Counted from the first letter of the stretch, positions 35,105 through 44,259 are shown. The stretch is 48,246 nt of DNA from Subtercola sp. (GCA_025463745.1 JAODBB010000011.1:1-48246), one strand, 5' to 3'. Notes: generated by a model from the letters alone, not told the origin. Program-made: numbers and translations.

Positions 35105-36141
35105 CCACGTCGGATTACGACCTTGCAGCCCGCCCTGCCGGCCCGCAGACGCCCGCGCAGCATCAGGCCGTGCCGGCGACCCCGGCTGCCGCCGTGTCTG
35201 CTGAATTGCGACCCACGCAGGGGCCGATCGCGGTGCTGCCCGTGGCCGGGCCGCTGTTCGTCGATGCGATCCAAGCGGGCGGTGGCAAGGTCGCCGAACT
35301 CTCTGCCGACACCCGTGCTCTGGTCTGGCTGAGCGCGGGTTCGGTCGCTGAACTCGTCGCGGTGCTCGACACGCACCCGGGCATCCAGTGGGTGCAGTTG
35401 CCCTGGGCCGGAGTCGACTCGTTCGCCGCCGCACTGAAGAGCCACAACCGGCCGCACCTGCTCTACACCAGCGCCAAGGGCGCGTATGCCCAGCCCGTCG
35501 CCGAACACGCCTTGATGCTCGCCCTGGCGCTGCTGCGGCGCATCCCCGACCGTGTTCGGGCCACGTCGTGGGCGACCACGTCGACGGGCGAGTCGCTCTA
35601 CGGCCGTCACGTCGTCATCGTGGGCGCCGGGGGCATCGCGGTCGAGTTACTGCGTCTGCTGGCTCCGTTCGGCGTGCAGACGACCGTTGTGCGCCGTCGC
35701 GCGGTCGATCTCGCGGGCGCCGATCGTACGGTGACGACGGATGCCCTGGCCGACGTACTGCCCACCGCCGACGTCGTCGTGGTCGCCGCCGCCCTCACCG
35801 GCGGCACCGCGAAGCTCTTCGGCCCGGCGCAATTCGCCGCCATGAAGAGCTCGGCCTATCTCGTCAACATCGCACGCGGCGGTCTGGTCGACACGGATGC
35901 CCTGCTCGCCGCCCTCGAAACGGGGGCCATCGCGGGTGCGGGCCTCGACGTCACAGATCCCGAGCCACTGCCCGACGGGCATCCGCTCTGGTCGGCGCCG
36001 AACCTCATCATCACGTCGCACAGTGCCGACACGCCCGACATGACCGCCCCGCTGCTCGCGAAACGCCTCGAAGTGAACGTGGCGGCTTTCGTCGGAGACG
36101 GCATTTTCGTCGGTGTGGTCGACCCGCAGGCGGGGTATTGA
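35101..36141 (+). CDS. D-isomer-specific 2-hydroxyacid dehydrogenase family protein
   Basis: This 346-residue NAD(P)-dependent oxidoreductase has the Rossmann loop VVIVGAGGIAVELLRLL. Catalytic residues are Arg in NIARGGLVDTDAL, Glu in DPEPLPDGHPLW and His in ITSHSADTPDM. The N-terminal 35 residues are a Pro/Ala-rich extension not needed for the fold. The substrate is unknown; the family covers phosphoglycerate, glyoxylate and hydroxypyruvate reductases. It is coupled by GTGA to the ABC ATPase gene, though a functional link is not evident. It ends 61 bases before tRNA-Asn. Confidence 0.9.
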   Translation: MTTSDYDLAARPAGPQTPAQHQAVPATPAAAVSAELRPTQGPIAVLPVAGPLFVDAIQAGGGKVAELSADTRALVWLSAGSVAELVAVLDTHPGIQWVQLPWAGVDSFAAALKSHNRPHLLYTSAKGAYAQPVAEHALMLALALLRRIPDRVRATSWATTSTGESLYGRHVVIVGAGGIAVELLRLLAPFGVQTTVVRRRAVDLAGADRTVTTDALADVLPTADVVVVAAALTGGTAKLFGPAQFAAMKSSAYLVNIARGGLVDTDALLAALETGAIAGAGLDVTDPEPLPDGHPLWSAPNLIITSHSADTPDMTAPLLAKRLEVNVAAFVGDGIFVGVVDPQAGY

Positions 36142-36173
36142 CGAGCGCTCGATTTAGTGCACGGCTGTTTCGT

Positions 36174-36179
36174 GATAAT
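36174..36179 (+). promoter_or_regulatory. -10 GATAAT of tRNA-Asn
   Basis: GATAAT lies 24 bases before the mature 5' end, a normal distance for a short tRNA leader. No good -35 is seen at 17 bases. Confidence 0.4.
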
Positions 36180-36202
36180 GTAACCAAGCTGTTTCAGCGT
36201 AT

Positions 36203-36275
36203 TCCTCGATAGCTCAATTGGCAGAGCAGCCGGCTGTTAACCGGCAGGTTCTTGGTTCGAGTCCAAGTCGGGGAG
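36203..36275 (+). tRNA. tRNA-Asn (anticodon GTT)
   Basis: The 73-nt cloverleaf has acceptor stem TCCTCGA/TCGGGGA with one G-T pair and discriminator G. The D-arm is AGCTCAATTGGCAGAGC, the anticodon arm GCCGG-CTGTTAA-CCGGC and the T-arm has GGTTCGAGTCC. CCA is not encoded. A terminator follows at once. Confidence 0.97.
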
Positions 36276-36277
36276 CG

Positions 36278-36314
36278 AAAAGGTCGTCAGGGCTCCACCC
36301 CGGCGGCCTTTTTT
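36278..36314 (+). terminator. Rho-independent terminator after tRNA-Asn
   Basis: AAAAGGTCGTC pairs with GGCGGCCTTTT (with one G-T pair and a central CAGGG/CCC extension), followed by six T. Confidence 0.85.
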
Positions 36315-36332
36315 CACCAAGGGGGCGACGGA

Positions 36333-36791
36333 GTGGCAGAGACTCCCATCGACGCACGGGCGGTTGCCCGTGCTGGTGAACCCCAGGTCGTTGAGCCTCG
36401 CCCCTTCGAGCCTCGCGTTTCGCGTCGCGCTTTCACCGCGGCCGCCGCGTGGTCGGTGCCCGTGGTCGTGGCCGCCATCGCGAGTCCGCACGCCTCGGCG
36501 AGCACCGAGTCGGGTACGGTCACGTACCTGACCGGTTCGTGGGATCCGCTGCTCGGCGGCAGCGCGAGTTTCGTGCTCAACCCCGCGCCGGGGCCCGTCT
36601 TGTTCGCCGCATACTTCACGTTCTCCAACACGAACGTGGCGCTGGATGCCGAGACGGGTTTCGCTTATGGCGACGATCCCGCCGATTCGCTCATCGACTT
36701 GAAGTTTGCAACGCAGAATGCGCCCGGGCCCGACGATGTCACGCTGTACGTGACGATTCCGGGCTACGACTCGCTCGCCGTCGTCTTCTGA
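36333..36791 (+). CDS. Small exported protein with twin-arginine-like signal
   Basis: This 152-residue protein has a 45-residue polar lead, then SRRAFTAAAAWSVPVVVAAIASPHASAS. That is a twin-Arg (RRAF), hydrophobic and Ala-x-Ala type signal of the form common in Microbacteriaceae surface proteins. The mature part is about 80 residues, acidic, predicted beta-rich (TVTYLTGSWDPLL, SASFVLNP, VTLYVTIPGYDSLAVVF), and unrecognised. GTG 36333 has AAGGGGG seven bases upstream. It lies 16 bases before the large LAATG protein and is probably co-transcribed, so it may be a surface partner of it. Confidence 0.65.
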   Translation: MAETPIDARAVARAGEPQVVEPRPFEPRVSRRAFTAAAAWSVPVVVAAIASPHASASTESGTVTYLTGSWDPLLGGSASFVLNPAPGPVLFAAYFTFSNTNVALDAETGFAYGDDPADSLIDLKFATQNAPGPDDVTLYVTIPGYDSLAVVF

Positions 36792-36807
36792 TCGACCGGC
36801 CGCCACA

Positions 36808-39800
36808 GTGATCACGACTCCAGCCCCGCGCACCGGCTCGCCGACCGGATGGGCGCGCGTTCGCGGGCTGGTGGGCGTGCTGAGTCTGCTGGCAATCGGA
36901 TCGGCGACGGTCATGCCGATGTCGGCGAACGCGGCGACCACCGCTAGTGCGACGACGAGCCAGACTGCCTCCGCGAGTCCGGATGACCTGGCCGACCAGA
37001 AGATCAGGTTCGACGGCACCGGCACCGGTCAAGAGCCGGCCGGATGCAGCGTCGGCACCTACACCGTTCCCGAATCCGTCGACTACGCGCGTATCACGGC
37101 CGTCGGGCAGAAGGGTGTGACGGGCAAGCTGGGCGACCACACGGCCGGTGCTGGCGGAAACGGCGGCATCGTTCAGGAGGTGGTGGCGGTGCGCCCCGGG
37201 CAGACACTCTGGGCGGCCCCGTCGTCGAACCTCTTCCGTCTTCCGTACACGTCGGGTCTGGGCTATGGCGGAATCGCGTCGTTCGTCTCCACGGTAAATC
37301 CCCAGCCGTATTGCGACGAGGGAGGATCAACGCCGTCGACCATGCCTGTGAACGCCTTCCTGATCGTCGCCGGTGGTGGCGGCGGTGGCGGGGCCGGTGT
37401 TCAGGGCCAGGGCGGCAACGGTGGCGCGGCTGGACAGCACGGCACGCCGGGCGGTGACAACAGCAAGGTGAACGGCGACGGTGGCGCGGCCGGAACGACG
37501 ACGGCGGGCGGCGCGGGCGGTGTCGGAGGCTACTTCTTTCTCTTCGGCACCGGCGAAACCGGGCAGAACGGCTCGTATCTCTCGTCAGGGCTCGGCGGTC
37601 ACGATGCCGACCGGCACGTCGATGGTGGTTTCGCCGGCACCGGAGGCAGCGGCCTGTACGGCGGCGGTGGCGGTGGTGGCGGCTCGGGTGCAGGCGGTGG
37701 CGGCGGCGGTGGCGGCTCGAACTACATTCCGCCCTATGTGCCCACAACCGCCCCCACCAGCGACAACCCGTCGGGCACGCTGCAGAACGGGTCGATCGAT
37801 TCGAGTTCGACGTATGTCGAAATCGTGCCGTATTACACGACGACGACCACCATCACATCGTCGCCCAGCCCGTCGATCACCGGCGAATCCGTGACGCTGA
37901 GCGCCACTGTCGCGAGCGGGGGAGGCCACCTCGCAACGGGTGGCACGCTCGACTTCCGCCTCGGCCAGACCGATCTGGGCACCGTGCCGCTGGTGAACGG
38001 TGCCGCCACGGTGAACGTCGCAGCGGGCATCCTCTCGGCCGGCGACAACCAGTTCACAACGACCTATTCGGGGTTCAGCACCGCCAGCGAGGTTTTTCAG
38101 CCGAACACCGGCTCGTACACACATCACGTGGTTCAGTCGGTGGCGCCGGTCATCACAAGCGGACAACACGGCTACGGAACGACCTACGGCTCGCCCATCA
38201 CCATGGAATCCTCCGCCACCGGAGTGCCGGCCCCCACCGTGCAATGGCAGGTAGCGGGTTCACGCGACGGGTCGTACGCCGATATTCCGGGTGCGACCAA
38301 CCCGAATTACACCGACAATGCGCTCACGATCGCGTCGCACTATTACCGTGCCGTCTACACGAATGTCGCAGGATCGGCGACGACCTTTCCGGGCCAGATC
38401 GACGTGAAACCGGCGCCGCTGTTCGTGTCGGCCGACAACGCGTCGATGGACTACGACCACGCCCTGCCGCAGTTCACGGTGCGCTACGGCGTCAACGGTC
38501 TCGTCGACTTCGTCAACGGTGACACTCCGGCTTCGCTCGGTGGGCATCTGGTGTGTTCGAGTGATGCTGTACTCAGCCCGGGCACGCACCCGATCACCTG
38601 TACCGGCCAGACCTCCGATCACTACAGAATCGTCTATCAGCCGGGCGTCTTGACCGTGGGGCCCGCCGCGCAATCGATGACCATCACCTCGGAGCCACCC
38701 GATCCGGCGACGGTCGGCACCGTCTACACAATGGATGTCACGCCCGGGGCATCCGGCCAACCGGTGACCTTCACTACCGACCCCGCGAGCGCCCCCTGGT
38801 GCAGCGTATCGGCCGACGGCGACGTGTCATTCGTGTCAGATACCAGCACAGGAGAATCGGGAACCTGCACCGTCTACGCCAACCAGGCGGGTAGAGATTC
38901 ATATCCGCCGTCAGCGCAGGTGCAGCAGAGCATCAACGTGGTCAAGTCGGCTCCGGTCGTCACACGACAGCCCTTCGCGCCATCAGCGACATCGGGTTTC
39001 TATGCTCAGTTCGATGTCGACGGTACGGGCACTCCCGATCCGCTCTTTCAGTGGTATGTCTCGCACGATCGCGGCAAGACCTTCGAGCCGATCGTGGGCG
39101 CCGTCGGCAAGCGCCTCGCTCTCATTCCGACGATGGCGATGGACGGTTACGTCTACAAGGCACTGCTGTACAACGCCGCCGGCGATACCCCCTCAACCGA
39201 CCGGGTGTTCTCAGACCCGGCACTGCTTCACGTGGTTCCATTTCAGATCGCGGTGGTGCCCAATGACGTCTCCACCACCTACGGCACTGCCCCACCCGTG
39301 ATCGAGCCCACCTACCACGACTTCGTCAGAGGCGAGACGCCCGAGTCCTTGGGCCTTCATGTGACGTGTGGCTCGGATGCCACCGCCACAAGCCCGGCCG
39401 GTCAGTACGATTCCGTCTGCCAGGGCTTCGACAATATCGAATACGAGCCCTTGTACATCCTTGGAACCGTCACAGTCGACCGGGCGCCGCTCAGCGTGAC
39501 GGCAGGAAACGTGACCGCCACAATCGGTCACAAACCGGTGTTCACCGCCCGCTACCACGGGCTGGTCGCCGGCGACACCGCTACGTCGTTGTCGGGCACT
39601 CTTCTCTGTGGCACGCCGATGGTCACCGGGCCCGGAACGTATCCGATCACGTGTTCGGGGCAGAGCTCACCCAACTACGATGTGACCTATGTCGGAGCGA
39701 CGCTCACGGTGAAGGCCGCGGCAGCCGGTGCTGTGGGCGGCACCGAAGACGGCAGCGTGAACAACGCCTCGCCTCCTGTGATTCTGCCTGACGATTCGGT

Positions 39801-40005
39801 CACGGATGCTGCGGAAGCTGCCGATGCGGGTGCCGCTGGTGCCGCCGTCGTGAGCGCGGCGGCGTCTCGCGCAGCACTCGCTGCGACCGGGGCCTCAGAT
39901 GTTCTGCCACTCGGCGTCGTTGCCGCCTTCGCCCTGCTGGCCGGCACCGCGGGCATCCTCTGGCACCGAAGCAGGCGCAGGCACAGGCTCAGGCGGAGGA
40001 GCTAG
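36808..40005 (+). CDS. Large LAATG-anchored surface protein with Gly-rich and MBG/Ig-like domains
   Basis: This 1065-residue protein has a Sec signal (cleavage near ANA, about residue 42) and an ALK-like Gly-rich region (about 186-310, runs such as GGGGGGGAG and SGAGGGGGGGGS). A bacterial Ig-like domain follows (about 345-430). Then come repeated Ig/MBG-type modules, recognisable by FTVRYGVNGLVDFVNGDTPASL...LTV and the second set ARYHGLVAGDTATSLSG...LTV. The end is LAATG (1024-1028), a hydrophobic helix and an Arg-rich tail, a sortase substrate of the LAxTG class. It is probably an adhesin or structural wall protein. No sortase gene is in the window. Confidence 0.85.
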   Translation: MITTPAPRTGSPTGWARVRGLVGVLSLLAIGSATVMPMSANAATTASATTSQTASASPDDLADQKIRFDGTGTGQEPAGCSVGTYTVPESVDYARITAVGQKGVTGKLGDHTAGAGGNGGIVQEVVAVRPGQTLWAAPSSNLFRLPYTSGLGYGGIASFVSTVNPQPYCDEGGSTPSTMPVNAFLIVAGGGGGGGAGVQGQGGNGGAAGQHGTPGGDNSKVNGDGGAAGTTTAGGAGGVGGYFFLFGTGETGQNGSYLSSGLGGHDADRHVDGGFAGTGGSGLYGGGGGGGGSGAGGGGGGGGSNYIPPYVPTTAPTSDNPSGTLQNGSIDSSSTYVEIVPYYTTTTTITSSPSPSITGESVTLSATVASGGGHLATGGTLDFRLGQTDLGTVPLVNGAATVNVAAGILSAGDNQFTTTYSGFSTASEVFQPNTGSYTHHVVQSVAPVITSGQHGYGTTYGSPITMESSATGVPAPTVQWQVAGSRDGSYADIPGATNPNYTDNALTIASHYYRAVYTNVAGSATTFPGQIDVKPAPLFVSADNASMDYDHALPQFTVRYGVNGLVDFVNGDTPASLGGHLVCSSDAVLSPGTHPITCTGQTSDHYRIVYQPGVLTVGPAAQSMTITSEPPDPATVGTVYTMDVTPGASGQPVTFTTDPASAPWCSVSADGDVSFVSDTSTGESGTCTVYANQAGRDSYPPSAQVQQSINVVKSAPVVTRQPFAPSATSGFYAQFDVDGTGTPDPLFQWYVSHDRGKTFEPIVGAVGKRLALIPTMAMDGYVYKALLYNAAGDTPSTDRVFSDPALLHVVPFQIAVVPNDVSTTYGTAPPVIEPTYHDFVRGETPESLGLHVTCGSDATATSPAGQYDSVCQGFDNIEYEPLYILGTVTVDRAPLSVTAGNVTATIGHKPVFTARYHGLVAGDTATSLSGTLLCGTPMVTGPGTYPITCSGQSSPNYDVTYVGATLTVKAAAAGAVGGTEDGSVNNASPPVILPDDSVTDAAEAADAGAAGAAVVSAAASRAALAATGASDVLPLGVVAAFALLAGTAGILWHRSRRRHRLRRRS

Positions 40006-40044
40006 CGTTTTGTCTCCGCTTTGGTTGACTGCTCGGGCTGCGAC

Positions 40045-40785
40045 GTGAGCGAAACTCCACCCACTCGCGCCGCTGCTCGGGCGGCCGTCGCTGTCGGCGT
40101 CGCCACCGCGGCGTATGGCATCTCGTTCGGAGCGTTGGCAGTGGCCGCCGGACTGGATGTCTGGCAGACCTGCTTTCTGAGCCTGGTGATGTTCACCGGC
40201 GGCTCCCAGTTCGCTCTTGTGGGCGTTCTTGCGGCGGGCGGTCTCGCGGCGGGCCCCTCGGCCGTCGCCAGCGCCGCGCTGCTCGGCTCGCGAAACGTGT
40301 TCTATGCCCTGCGAATGTCGCCTGTCATCGGCTCGGGCTGGTTCACGCGGGTCGCGGCCGCCCACCTCACCATCGACGAATCGGTCGCAGTTTCCACCGC
40401 CCAGTCGGCACCACGACCGCAGCGGGTGGGCTTTTGGGTCACTGGGCTTGTCGTTTTCGTCGGCTGGAACATCACGACCCTGATCGGTGCACTCATCGGC
40501 AACCTGATCGGCGATGTGAGCGCGTACGGCCTCGACGCCGGGGCCGCAGCCGCCTTTCTCGGCCTGCTCTGGCCGCGGCTGAAGCAGCTTCAGGCGCAAG
40601 CCGTCGCGGTGGCAGCGGGTGTCGTAGCGGCCCTTCTGACACCGGTTCTAGCACCGGGACTGCCCGTTATCGTGGCGGCCGGAGTCGCCGTCGTCGTCGG
40701 CCTGACGAACTGGCTCGGCCCGCACGGAGGGCCGGCCGGTTCTGAGACGGCCGAGATCACGCCCATCGAAGGCATGCCGTCATGA
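40045..40785 (+). CDS. azlC: Branched-chain amino acid exporter subunit AzlC
   Basis: This 246-residue membrane protein has AzlC signatures: AAYGISFGALAVAAGLDVWQTCFLSLVMFTGGSQFALVGVL near the N-terminus and AALLGSRNVFYALRMSPVI. With AzlD it forms a two-part exporter for branched-chain amino acids and analogues. GTG 40045 is chosen as the first start giving a normal length; the upstream TTG adds eight polar residues. It overlaps azlD by ATGA. It follows the surface protein gene by 39 bases but need not share its promoter. Confidence 0.92.
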   Translation: MSETPPTRAAARAAVAVGVATAAYGISFGALAVAAGLDVWQTCFLSLVMFTGGSQFALVGVLAAGGLAAGPSAVASAALLGSRNVFYALRMSPVIGSGWFTRVAAAHLTIDESVAVSTAQSAPRPQRVGFWVTGLVVFVGWNITTLIGALIGNLIGDVSAYGLDAGAAAAFLGLLWPRLKQLQAQAVAVAAGVVAALLTPVLAPGLPVIVAAGVAVVVGLTNWLGPHGGPAGSETAEITPIEGMPS

Positions 40786-41087
40786 CACTCTGGCAGCTCA
40801 TCATTCTGGCTTCGATCGCCTGTTTTGCGCTGAAGTTCGTCGGTTACCTGATTCCGCCGGCGCTCTTCGCCCGGCCGCGACCGGCTCGGGTCGCCAACTT
40901 GCTGACCATCGCGCTGCTCGCCGCGCTGATCGCCGTGCAGACGTTCGGGCAGGGCGAAAAGCTGGTTCTGGATGCCCGAGTTCCCGCCGTGCTGGCCGCC
41001 GCCGGGCTGTACGCCCTGAAGGTGCCGTTCATCGTAGTGGTGATCGTGGCCGCGGGGGTTGCGGCGGGCATCCGCGCGCTCACCTGA
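40782..41087 (+). CDS. azlD: Branched-chain amino acid exporter subunit AzlD
   Basis: This 101-residue protein has three to four hydrophobic helices and is the usual small partner of AzlC (PPALFARPRPARVANLLTIALLAALIAVQTF, KVPFIVVVIVAAGVAAGIRAL). Translational coupling to azlC by ATGA supports a 1:1 complex. About 120 bases of GC-rich spacer with repeated GCGACG words separate it from the convergent def gene; no clear terminator is seen there. Confidence 0.92.
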   Translation: MTLWQLIILASIACFALKFVGYLIPPALFARPRPARVANLLTIALLAALIAVQTFGQGEKLVLDARVPAVLAAAGLYALKVPFIVVVIVAAGVAAGIRALT

Positions 41088-41208
41088 GGACGACGCTGGG
41101 GAGCGACGCCGGGAGCAAGCAACGGCTAGCGACGACGTGGAACGACGCCGCGGAGCGAGAGCGGGCAGCGAGTGACCGGGTCGTCGGAGTGACGCGTTCT
41201 ACCGCGCC

Positions 41209-41781
41209 TCAGGCTCCGCCGTCGAAGGTGTCGACCCCGGGCATCCAACTCTTGCCCGGGCTGCCCCAGCTGCGCTTGCGTGCGATCTTCGACGCGGCCT
41301 TGGCGTACGGAAACTCGAGTCGGTCGATGTAGAGGTAGCCGTCGAGATGGTCGTATTCGTGCTGGAAGATGCGGGCGAGCCAGCCCGTGGCCTCGATCTG
41401 GTAAGGCCGGTTGTCGATGTCGACGGCTCGCAACAGCGCCGAGGTCGAACGCACCAGCGGAAACCGTTCGCCCGGAAACGAGAGGCAGCCCTCGGCGTCG
41501 GTTTCTTCGTCGGCGTCTGCTACCGGCGGCGGGCTGATCAGCAACACCGGGTTGATCACGGTGCCGCTGTGCACCTCGCCGTCGGCGTCAGTGTACTCGT
41601 ACACGAAAATGCGCAGGGGCACACCGACCTGCGGCGCGGCCAGGCCCACACCGGGAGCCGCATGCATGGTGTCGATCATGTCGGCCACCAGAGTGCGAAG
41701 GTCTTGATCGAATGACGCCACGGGGGCTGCGGGAGAATGAAGCACAGCATTGCCCGAAATACGAATGGGAAGAACGGCCAT
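41209..41781 (-). CDS. def: Peptide deformylase
   Basis: This metal enzyme removes the formyl group from new N-terminal Met. All three motifs are present in 190 residues: GVGLAAPQVG (motif 1), EGCLSFPGE (motif 2, metal Cys) and HEYDHLDG (motif 3, metal His pair and Glu). The C-terminal 40 residues are a basic extension. On its strand TAGGCT stands six bases before the ATG, indicating a leaderless message. It is divergent from the DMT transporter, with 42 bases between the two starts. Confidence 0.96.
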   Translation of the reverse strand: MAVLPIRISGNAVLHSPAAPVASFDQDLRTLVADMIDTMHAAPGVGLAAPQVGVPLRIFVYEYTDADGEVHSGTVINPVLLISPPPVADADEETDAEGCLSFPGERFPLVRSTSALLRAVDIDNRPYQIEATGWLARIFQHEYDHLDGYLYIDRLEFPYAKAASKIARKRSWGSPGKSWMPGVDTFDGGA

Positions 41782-41787
41782 TCGCTA

Positions 41788-41793
41788 AGCCTA
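41788..41793 (-). promoter_or_regulatory. -10 TAGGCT of def
   Basis: Minus-strand TAGGCT is followed by TAGCGA and the ATG at 41781. Confidence 0.55.
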
Positions 41794-41811
41794 AGGCCAC
41801 GAAAACCACGA

Positions 41812-41817
41812 TACTGT
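41812..41817 (+). promoter_or_regulatory. -10 TACTGT of the DMT transporter gene
   Basis: TACTGT is followed by CGTTGC and GTG 41824, again with six bases and no ribosome site. Confidence 0.5.
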
Positions 41818-41823
41818 CGTTGC

Positions 41824-42738
41824 GTGCCCCCCGACCTCGCCTTCGTCTCGACCCAGTTGAGCCTGAACCCGGCGCAGTTCGTGGGAATTCCGATCGCCCT
41901 GATCGGTGCCGTTTTTCTCTCGTTCGGAGCCCAGTTTCAGCACCGCGGAGTCAACAAGGTCGAGGCGCAGAGCCAGCAGGTCACCGGCGGGCTCGACCCG
42001 AAGCAGCTCGCCGCTCTGCTCAGGCGGCCGTCGTGGGTGCTCGGCACGCTGCTGCTCGGGCTGGCGATCGTACTACAGCTCGTCAGCCTCAATTTCTCGC
42101 CCTTGATCGTGGTGCAGCCGCTGGGTGCGGTGGCGCTCGTGATCACGGCCATCCTGAACTCGCGAATCACGAAGACCAAACTGAACCGGGCATCCGTCGT
42201 CTCTATCGTGATGTGCGTGGCTGGGGTTGCCCTGTTCGTGCTGATCGCGGCGTTCACCGCCGTCGACACCCCGGTGAGCGATCAGCAGCTCGAGACGATC
42301 GTCATCATCATGGGTGTCGTTCTGGCCCTGTTCGTCGTCGCCTTCATCTTGTTCAGGCGGCAGATGAAGGCGATCGCGTACATCGTCGGCGCCGGCGTGC
42401 TCTACGGCTTCGTGGCGACGCTCGCGAAGGTGGTCATCAGCAGAGTGCAGCAGCAAGATTTCGAGTGGCTGACGCTCACCTGTCTGGTCGGATTGCTGGT
42501 CGCTGCGATCGCCGGGGCGTACCTCGTTCAGACCGCCTACGCAGTAGGGCCGCCCGATCTGGTGATCGCCGGGCTGACCGTCGTCGACCCCATGGTGGCG
42601 GTCGGAATCGGCATCATCGTGCTCGGCGAAGCATCGCAAGCGCCGACATTTGCGCTGGTCGGCTTTGTATTGACGGGAATCTTGGCAATACTGGGTGTGT
42701 TCGGTCTGGCCAAATACCATCCTCAGAGCGAACACTAG
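41824..42738 (+). CDS. DMT-superfamily membrane transporter
   Basis: This 304-residue protein has nine to ten hydrophobic helices arranged as two similar halves, the EamA-like fold of the drug/metabolite transporter superfamily. Characteristic stretches are PLIVVQPLGAVALVITAIL in the first half and PDLVIAGLTVVDPMVAVGIGIIVLGE in the second. The substrate is not predictable. The GTG start is chosen from the -10 spacing; the longer frame runs back through the def start. The glycosyltransferase gene follows ten bases later with its own AGGAG, so the two form an operon and the transporter could serve glycolipid or sugar metabolism. Confidence 0.82.
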   Translation: MPPDLAFVSTQLSLNPAQFVGIPIALIGAVFLSFGAQFQHRGVNKVEAQSQQVTGGLDPKQLAALLRRPSWVLGTLLLGLAIVLQLVSLNFSPLIVVQPLGAVALVITAILNSRITKTKLNRASVVSIVMCVAGVALFVLIAAFTAVDTPVSDQQLETIVIIMGVVLALFVVAFILFRRQMKAIAYIVGAGVLYGFVATLAKVVISRVQQQDFEWLTLTCLVGLLVAAIAGAYLVQTAYAVGPPDLVIAGLTVVDPMVAVGIGIIVLGEASQAPTFALVGFVLTGILAILGVFGLAKYHPQSEH

Positions 42739-42748
42739 GAGCCCACAC

Positions 42749-44062
42749 TTGTCAGATTCTTCCGGTACATCCCCTGCAAGCACCTCTGCAGGCCCCGTGA
42801 AGCCCCTGAAGATCGTCATCGGTGCCGATACCTTCTCTCCGAACGTCAACGGCAGTGCACGATTCTCGCAGCGACTCGCGTCCGGCATGGCGGCGCGTGG
42901 GCATGAGGTGCACGTCGTCGCGCCTGCGGCCTCGCGTAAACACGGCACCTGGATCGAAGAGTACGACGGCCAAGACATCACGGTTCACCGTTTGCGGAGC
43001 TACCGGTGGTACCCGCACGACTGGCTGCGCTGGGCCGAGCCGTGGTTCATCAACAAGAACAGCGACCGCATTCTCGAACAGGTCGACCCCGACGTTGTTC
43101 ACTTTCAGTCACACATCATCGTGGGCCGTGGGCTGTCGATCGCTGCACAGAAACGCGGGGGAGTGCGCATCATCGGCACGAACCACTTCATGCCCGAGAA
43201 CCTGCTCGAGTTCACCTTGCTTCCGAAGTCGTGGCAGGAGAAGGCCGTCGGCATGGCCTGGCGTGCCGCCAAACGCACCTTCGGCCGGGCCGATGTGGTG
43301 ACCACCCCTACTCAGAGCGCGGCCGAATTCCTCGAGAAGTACACCGGCCTCGACGGGGTGCTGGCGATCTCGTGCGGAATCGACGCAGAGAACTACACGC
43401 CCGACTTCACACCGCGCACCGAGAACCGCATCCTCTTCGTGGGTCGCGTCACCGGCGAGAAGCAGATCGACGTGCTGATCAAGGCCGTCAGCCTTCTGCC
43501 CGAAGATCTCGACGTGAAACTCGACATCGTCGGCGGCGGCGACCTGCTCAAGACCCTCGAGCACCAGGCGAAATCGCTCGGCATCGCCGACCGGGTTCAC
43601 CTCACCGGCTACGTCACCGAAGAGGAACTTCGCGCCTCCTACACACGAGCCACGATCTTCGGAATGCCGTCGATCGCTGAACTGCAGAGCATCGCCACCA
43701 TGGAGGCCATGGCATCGGGGCTTCCGGTGGTCGCTGCGAACGCCATGGCGCTGCCCCACCTCGTGAAAGACGGTGAGAACGGCTTCCTCTTCGAGCCAGG
43801 GGATGCCCAGCAGTTGGCCGACAAGCTCGAGTACCTTCTGCGGCTGCCGCAAGAGCAGCTCAACACGTTCAAGAACGCCTCACTCACGTTCATCGAGGCG
43901 CACGACCTGCAGCGCACCATCCTGACCTTCGAGCGCATCTACCGCGGCGCGTCAGACGTCGACGTCGCCGCGATCGACGCCCAACTGGCAGCCGAGGCTT
44001 CGGCCGCTCACGAGGCCCACACGGCTCACCACGCCGACCAGGCGGATGCGGCGCATACGTAA
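42749..44062 (+). CDS. GT4-family glycosyltransferase
   Basis: This 437-residue GT-B enzyme has an N-terminal acceptor domain that starts after a short Ser-rich lead (IVIGADTFSPNVNGSARFSQRLASGMAARGHEVHVVAP). Its C-terminal donor domain has RILFVGRVTGEKQIDVLI and the E-x7-E motif (AELQSIATMEAMASGLPVVAA), typical of retaining GT4 enzymes such as PimB- or glucosyl-diacylglycerol-type lipid glycosyltransferases. The acceptor is not known. TTG 42749 has AGGAG seven bases upstream. The tail is His/Ala-rich (HEAHTAHHADQADAAHT), which is unusual and could bind metal or be unstructured. Confidence 0.88.
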   Translation: MSDSSGTSPASTSAGPVKPLKIVIGADTFSPNVNGSARFSQRLASGMAARGHEVHVVAPAASRKHGTWIEEYDGQDITVHRLRSYRWYPHDWLRWAEPWFINKNSDRILEQVDPDVVHFQSHIIVGRGLSIAAQKRGGVRIIGTNHFMPENLLEFTLLPKSWQEKAVGMAWRAAKRTFGRADVVTTPTQSAAEFLEKYTGLDGVLAISCGIDAENYTPDFTPRTENRILFVGRVTGEKQIDVLIKAVSLLPEDLDVKLDIVGGGDLLKTLEHQAKSLGIADRVHLTGYVTEEELRASYTRATIFGMPSIAELQSIATMEAMASGLPVVAANAMALPHLVKDGENGFLFEPGDAQQLADKLEYLLRLPQEQLNTFKNASLTFIEAHDLQRTILTFERIYRGASDVDVAAIDAQLAAEASAAHEAHTAHHADQADAAHT

Positions 44063-44065
44063 AGA

Positions 44066-44259
44066 CCCGCGACTGTTGTGCTCTGTCAGCAGTTCACCGA
44101 TCTGAGCCGGTCGGCGCAGATGAATGACATTTACGCCGAGTTCTTCGGCGGTATCGCCCCCGCCGGGCGACGGTCGGCGTAGCAGAACTCGCGATGGGCG
44201 CACGCATCGAGATCGACTGCAGCGCGCGCATCCCGTCAACGACTCAAGCCGCTTCGTGA
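44066..44259 (+). pseudogene. Remnant of a RidA-family gene
   Basis: Plus-strand reading gives ATVVLCQQFTDLSRSAQMN and then DIYAEFFGGIAP, matching the middle of RidA (reactive enamine/imine deaminase). The frame then shifts after GGIAP and continues as RRATVGVAELAMGARIEI to DCSARIP, the RidA C-terminus with its Arg and acidic end, to a stop at 44257-44259. The N-terminal half is missing. So the gene is truncated at the 5' side and frameshifted. It abuts the glycosyltransferase stop, marking a recombination border. Confidence 0.75.

Noticed and set aside
36203-36275. Integrated element at tRNA-Asn
   Set aside because: No integrase and no second copy of the tRNA 3' end were found in the window.
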